The notes beneath the pieces are model-generated. The model was not told the origin of the DNA and made no database searches. It saw only the letters and a program-made list of their open reading frames with translations. A DNA stretch of 58,293 nt from Lacustribacter sp964460315 (lineage in GTDB: Bacteria > Pseudomonadota > Gammaproteobacteria > Burkholderiales > Burkholderiaceae_A), in the NCBI GenBank assembly GCA_964460315.1, contig CAYWPQ010000008.1, positions 1 to 58,293 on the forward strand, in the 5' to 3' direction. Positions within the stretch are counted from its first letter, which is position 1. The number at the start of each line of letters is the position of its first letter. Below, piece by piece: positions 55,958-58,293 of this stretch. The position numbers and the translations under genes were made by a program.

Positions 55958-55975
55958 GTTCCTTCGGGAACTCAT
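55954..55975 (+). other. UUCG-loop hairpin over the terC stop codon
   Basis: ATGAGTTCC-TTCG-GGAACTCAT is a perfect 9-bp stem closed by a TTCG tetraloop, with the terC stop TGA inside its 5' arm. A partial copy of one arm, GGAGTTCCC, follows at 55980-55988. No T tract follows, so it is not a standard terminator; it could stabilise or process the mRNA between terC and the next gene. Confidence 0.7.
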
Positions 55976-56027
55976 GAATGGAGTTCCCGGTCTATGAATC
56001 TCAACCCAATCAATCACGAGGAATGCT

Positions 56028-56285
56028 ATGCAATGTCCAGTGTGTAAGGATCAACAGCTCGCAATCTCTGAGCGTCAAGGCGTCGAGATCGACTACTGCC
56101 CGTCTTGCCGGGGCGTCTGGCTCGACCGTGGCGAGCTCGACAAGCTGATCGAAAAATCAGCTTCGCTGAACCAGGCTGCCCCTCCGCAACAACCGGGGTT
56201 CCGAGGAGATCCCCGTGGCTACGGCGATCCGCGTCAGGGCTACTACAAAAAACAGAAGTCTTGGCTGAGCGATATTTTTGACTAA
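56028..56285 (+). CDS. Small zinc-ribbon protein (zf-TFIIB family)
   Basis: Protein of 85 residues with an N-terminal zinc ribbon: C3-x2-C6 and C24-x2-C27 (MQCPVC, YCPSCRGVWLDRGEL). This is the bacterial TFIIB-like zinc-finger family of unknown function. The middle is Pro/Gly/Gln-rich and the C terminus ends in the short conserved-looking block KKQKSWLSDIFD. The ATG has a GAGGA site. It lies 70 bp after terC on the same strand and just before a strong terminator, so it may belong to the Mn-controlled terC transcript by read-through. Confidence 0.88.
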   Translation: MQCPVCKDQQLAISERQGVEIDYCPSCRGVWLDRGELDKLIEKSASLNQAAPPQQPGFRGDPRGYGDPRQGYYKKQKSWLSDIFD

Positions 56286-56312
56286 CAGAGTCGCCCCACC
56301 ATCAAAGCATCC

Positions 56313-56345
56313 CGCCTGCTGGCCTCTCCCAGCAGGCGTTTTTTT
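56313..56345 (+). terminator. Rho-independent terminator after the zinc-ribbon gene
   Basis: Perfect 10-bp GC-rich stem CGCCTGCTGG / CCAGCAGGCG with a 6-nt CCTCTC loop, followed by seven T. It probably works for both convergent genes. A copy lacking the first two bases of the stem reappears after the N gap (56470-56500) as part of the 55-bp duplicate. Confidence 0.93.
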
Positions 56346-56524
56346 AACTTCTCTTCGCTTCGTGGGCAGNNNNNNNNNNNNNNNNNNNNNNNNNNNNNNN
56401 NNNNNNNNNNNNNNNNNNNNNNNNNNNNNNNNNNNNNNNNNNNNNNNNNNNNNNNNNNNNNNNNNNNNNCCTGCTGGCCTCTCCCAGCAGGCGTTTTTTT
56501 AACTTCTCTTCGCTTCGTGGGCAG
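56315..56524. repeat. Exact 55-bp duplicate on both sides of the second N gap
   Basis: Positions 56315-56369 and 56470-56524 are identical over 55 bp, beginning CCTGCTGGCC and ending CGTGGGCAG, and each abuts the N run. The repeat includes the terminator and the last codons of the antiporter gene. This looks like two contig ends that overlap by one k-mer and were not merged, not a biological duplication. Confidence 0.9.
56370..56469. other. Assembly gap (100 N), probably false
   Basis: Exactly 100 N bounded by the two identical 55-bp copies. If the copies are one locus, the real sequence joins without a gap, and the stops of the zinc-ribbon and antiporter genes are only about 58 bp apart around a single terminator. 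Confidence 0.9.
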
Positions 56525-58076
56525 ACACCGCTTGTCGCGCAAGACCTGACCCAGCCTCGGAATACATATTGAATGCCGGAACATGAAGCTCTTCAAGCTC
56601 GGCAACTTCCTCGGGGAACTTCGCAACAGCCACAACCGTGCACTGGACACCCAGTGCGCGAATCTGGCGAGCGGCGTAGACATTGCTGCCGTGACTGGGC
56701 ATGGCAAGAACAATCATCTCAATATGCCGACCCGCTTTCAGCTTGTTCCAAAAATCGGTGTCTGTGGCGTCTCCCTGAAGTGCCTTTCGCCCCGATTCGC
56801 GCAGCAGATCCACCCGCTCGGCATCGTGCTCAATGCCAAGAACTCGATGTTCAAATCTGGGGGCAAGATCGTCATAGGCCCCCGTACCAACACGCCCCAT
56901 ACCGATCACCAACACTCGAGCATCCGCGGTATCGATCACCTGATCGCGAGGGTGAACCTTCTTCGACTGAAAACGATCCCACCAGGGTTTGTAGCGCTGA
57001 TAGATCGCTTCGGCGCGAAGGCTAAAGGGCGCTGCCAAACCGAAGCTCAGGCTCACGCAAATGGCCATGATTAATAGCCACTCAACCGAGAGCCACCCCT
57101 GGGCTGCGCCCAAAGCCGCCACCACCAGGCCAAATTCGGAATAGTTGGCCAAGTTCAAAGACACCAAGAGCGACGTGCGCGACCGCAGGCCCGACGCTGA
57201 AACAATCAGGTAATACAAAAACGCCTTGATTGGAAGAAGCAAACAAATCAGCGCGGACACCATAAGGATCGTCGCCGTGGGAAGCCCTTGCATACCAATC
57301 GAGAGAAAAAAGCCCACGAGCATGAGTTCTTTGAAACTAAAAAGCGACCGTGAGAGCTCGCTGGCCTTCGGGTGGTTCGCAAGAATGACACCAAGAATCA
57401 ACGCGCCAAGATCGCCCTTCAGATCCATCGCAGTGAAGTACTCGTATCCCGCCGCCAATGCGAAAAAAAGTCCACTCAGGACAAGCAGCTCACCATGCCC
57501 CACCTGGTCAAGAAGCTTGTAAAGCACCTTCCTCACGAACGGCAAAAGCAAAAGCGAAAATATCCAGAGATTCGGGTACTGCCCTTCGCTGATGGCAAGG
57601 AACAACACTGCGAAAATATCTTGCATCACCAAGATACCAATGGCGACTTTCCCATAGAAGGCCGTCATGTCACCTTTGTCTTCAAGAACTTTGACGGCAT
57701 AGACCGTGCTTGAAAATGAGAAGGCAAACCCCAGGATCAATGCCTCGAACCAAGAAACGCTTAAAAGAGGCAGAGGGAACAGTGCTTGCCCAAGAAGGAT
57801 CACACTGGTGAAGAGCAACGTGGACAGCGCGATATGGGCAAGGGACGTGGCCCAGATTTCGCTCTTACCCAGGGCCTTCACGTCAAGCTTGAGGCCGATC
57901 GTGAACAAAAGAAGGGTGATGCCCAAATCGGCGATGAGACCCAAGCCCGCAGGCGGACTGAAGCCCGCCATGTTGTAGGCGAACCCGGCCAACAGGAAGC
58001 CGACCATCGGCGGCAGGCCAACTCGGCTAAGAACGAGGCCGAATAAAAATGCGAATCCAACCAGGGTAACCAACAT
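56499..58076 (-). CDS. Kef-type monovalent cation/proton antiporter (CPA2) with TrkA-N domain
   Basis: Inner-membrane CPA2 antiporter of 525 residues. About twelve membrane segments cover residues 1-370, beginning GFAFLFGLVLSRVGLPPMVGFLLAG and including the SFSSTVYAVKVLED segment, here around residues 120-133. A cytoplasmic Rossmann TrkA-N/RCK domain starts near residue 385 with the nucleotide motif GMGRVG at 392-397. Relatives (KefB/KefC, YbaL) exchange K+ or Na+ for H+. There is no KefF/KefG partner in the window. The last codons lie in the 55-bp duplicate next to the N gap; the frame is nevertheless complete, closing with TAA. Start ATG. Confidence 0.91.
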   Translation of the reverse strand: MLVTLVGFAFLFGLVLSRVGLPPMVGFLLAGFAYNMAGFSPPAGLGLIADLGITLLLFTIGLKLDVKALGKSEIWATSLAHIALSTLLFTSVILLGQALFPLPLLSVSWFEALILGFAFSFSSTVYAVKVLEDKGDMTAFYGKVAIGILVMQDIFAVLFLAISEGQYPNLWIFSLLLLPFVRKVLYKLLDQVGHGELLVLSGLFFALAAGYEYFTAMDLKGDLGALILGVILANHPKASELSRSLFSFKELMLVGFFLSIGMQGLPTATILMVSALICLLLPIKAFLYYLIVSASGLRSRTSLLVSLNLANYSEFGLVVAALGAAQGWLSVEWLLIMAICVSLSFGLAAPFSLRAEAIYQRYKPWWDRFQSKKVHPRDQVIDTADARVLVIGMGRVGTGAYDDLAPRFEHRVLGIEHDAERVDLLRESGRKALQGDATDTDFWNKLKAGRHIEMIVLAMPSHGSNVYAARQIRALGVQCTVVAVAKFPEEVAELEELHVPAFNMYSEAGSGLARQAVSAHEAKRS

Positions 58077-58177
58077 CTTGAGGTCCTTTGCTAAGGCCTT
58101 AATCCTGCCACAGAGTGTCGCGGGGCGTTCTCAGGTCAGGGCCGGAGGAGACTGGACATACGCGTTACGCGCGTGCT

Positions 58178-58204
58178 TTGAGAAGCGACGGCCGATGTTA
58201 GAAT
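58178..58204 (+). promoter_or_regulatory. Possible tRNA-Val promoter
   Basis: TTGAGA (58178-58183) and TAGAAT (58199-58204) with a short 15-bp spacer lie about 34 bp upstream of the tRNA. The rest of the 162-bp spacer after the antiporter start (58077-58238) shows a CG-rich palindromic patch (ACGCGTTACGCGCGT) but no gene. Confidence 0.4.
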
Positions 58205-58238
58205 TTGGCAATTAGCGGTCTTAAGAAATTGTCATTTT

Positions 58239-58293
58239 GGACGCGTAGCTCAGTGGTAGAGCACTGCCTTCACACGGCAGGGGTCACAGGTTC
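58239..58293 (+). tRNA. tRNA-Val (anticodon CAC), cut by window end
   Basis: The sequence begins GGACGCG (acceptor arm), then TAGCTCAGTGGTAGAGCA (D arm). The anticodon stem CTGCC/GGCAG has loop TTCACAC, giving anticodon CAC. The variable loop and the start of the T arm (CAGGTTC) are present. The 3' half of the T arm and the acceptor end lie beyond the window. Confidence 0.93.

Overview
The window looks like a chromosomal segment of a Gram-negative betaproteobacterium, most likely of the order Burkholderiales. The evidence is the block order leuC-leuD-leuB-asd-truA-trpF-trpB-trpA-accD-folC-SPOR-cvpA-purF-metZ, the accA-tilS-lysC-tRNA-Ser block, the pyrG-kdsA-eno-ftsB block, a 400-residue TrpRS, and outer-membrane genes (lpxH, kdsA, bamC). 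Base composition is moderately GC-rich and even. I see no insertion sequence, prophage, CRISPR array or plasmid-type gene. The window is almost entirely housekeeping DNA with very short intergenic spaces. Two runs of exactly 100 N show that it comes from a scaffolded draft assembly.

Layout. 1-4.8 kb (minus): tRNA-Ser, aspartokinase, TilS, AccA, CysS. 4.9-7.0 kb (plus): TPR protein, PpiB, LpxH, then an N gap. 7.1-8.6 kb (minus): CysE and TrmJ. 8.7-13.5 kb (plus): SuhB, MutS, the RoxA-type ribosomal oxygenase and a tiny Ala/Pro-rich lipoprotein with its own terminator. 13.5-18.4 kb (minus): MBL hydrolase, BamC, DapA, TrpRS and a PHP nuclease. 18.5-20.0 kb (plus): gamma-carbonic-anhydrase-like protein and Hsp33. 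20.1-25.6 kb (minus): FtsB, Eno, KdsA, PyrG, ScoB, ScoA. 25.7-28.0 kb (plus): ETF-quinone oxidoreductase and a LeuE-like exporter. 28-29 kb (minus): a TDT/SLAC1 family transporter. 29.1-35.0 kb (plus): an SOS mutasome operon lexA-imuA-imuB-dnaE2 behind a LexA box.

35.1-54.6 kb holds only minus-strand genes. The main part is a tightly packed leu-asd-truA-trp-acc-fol-cvpA-pur-met run that ends in an FrhB/BciB-like flavin/iron-sulfur reductase. Upstream of it lie MFS, aroC, gltX and a VOC protein. 54.7-56.3 kb (plus) carries a TerC transporter behind what I read as a yybP-ykoY type (manganese) riboswitch, followed by a small zinc-ribbon protein. 56.5-58.1 kb (minus) is a Kef-type antiporter, and the window ends inside a tRNA-Val gene.

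Functionally the segment combines amino-acid synthesis (Lys, Leu, Trp, Met, Cys, chorismate), tRNA charging and modification, fatty-acid initiation (accA, accD), LPS and envelope functions, DNA repair and mutagenesis, and ion homeostasis. I did not find an obviously new multi-gene system. The points most worth checking are the riboswitch upstream of terC, the TrpRS with a four-cysteine iron-sulfur motif, the BciB-like reductase, the small lipoprotein, and the second N gap, whose flanks are an exact 55-bp duplicate and therefore look like an assembly artefact.
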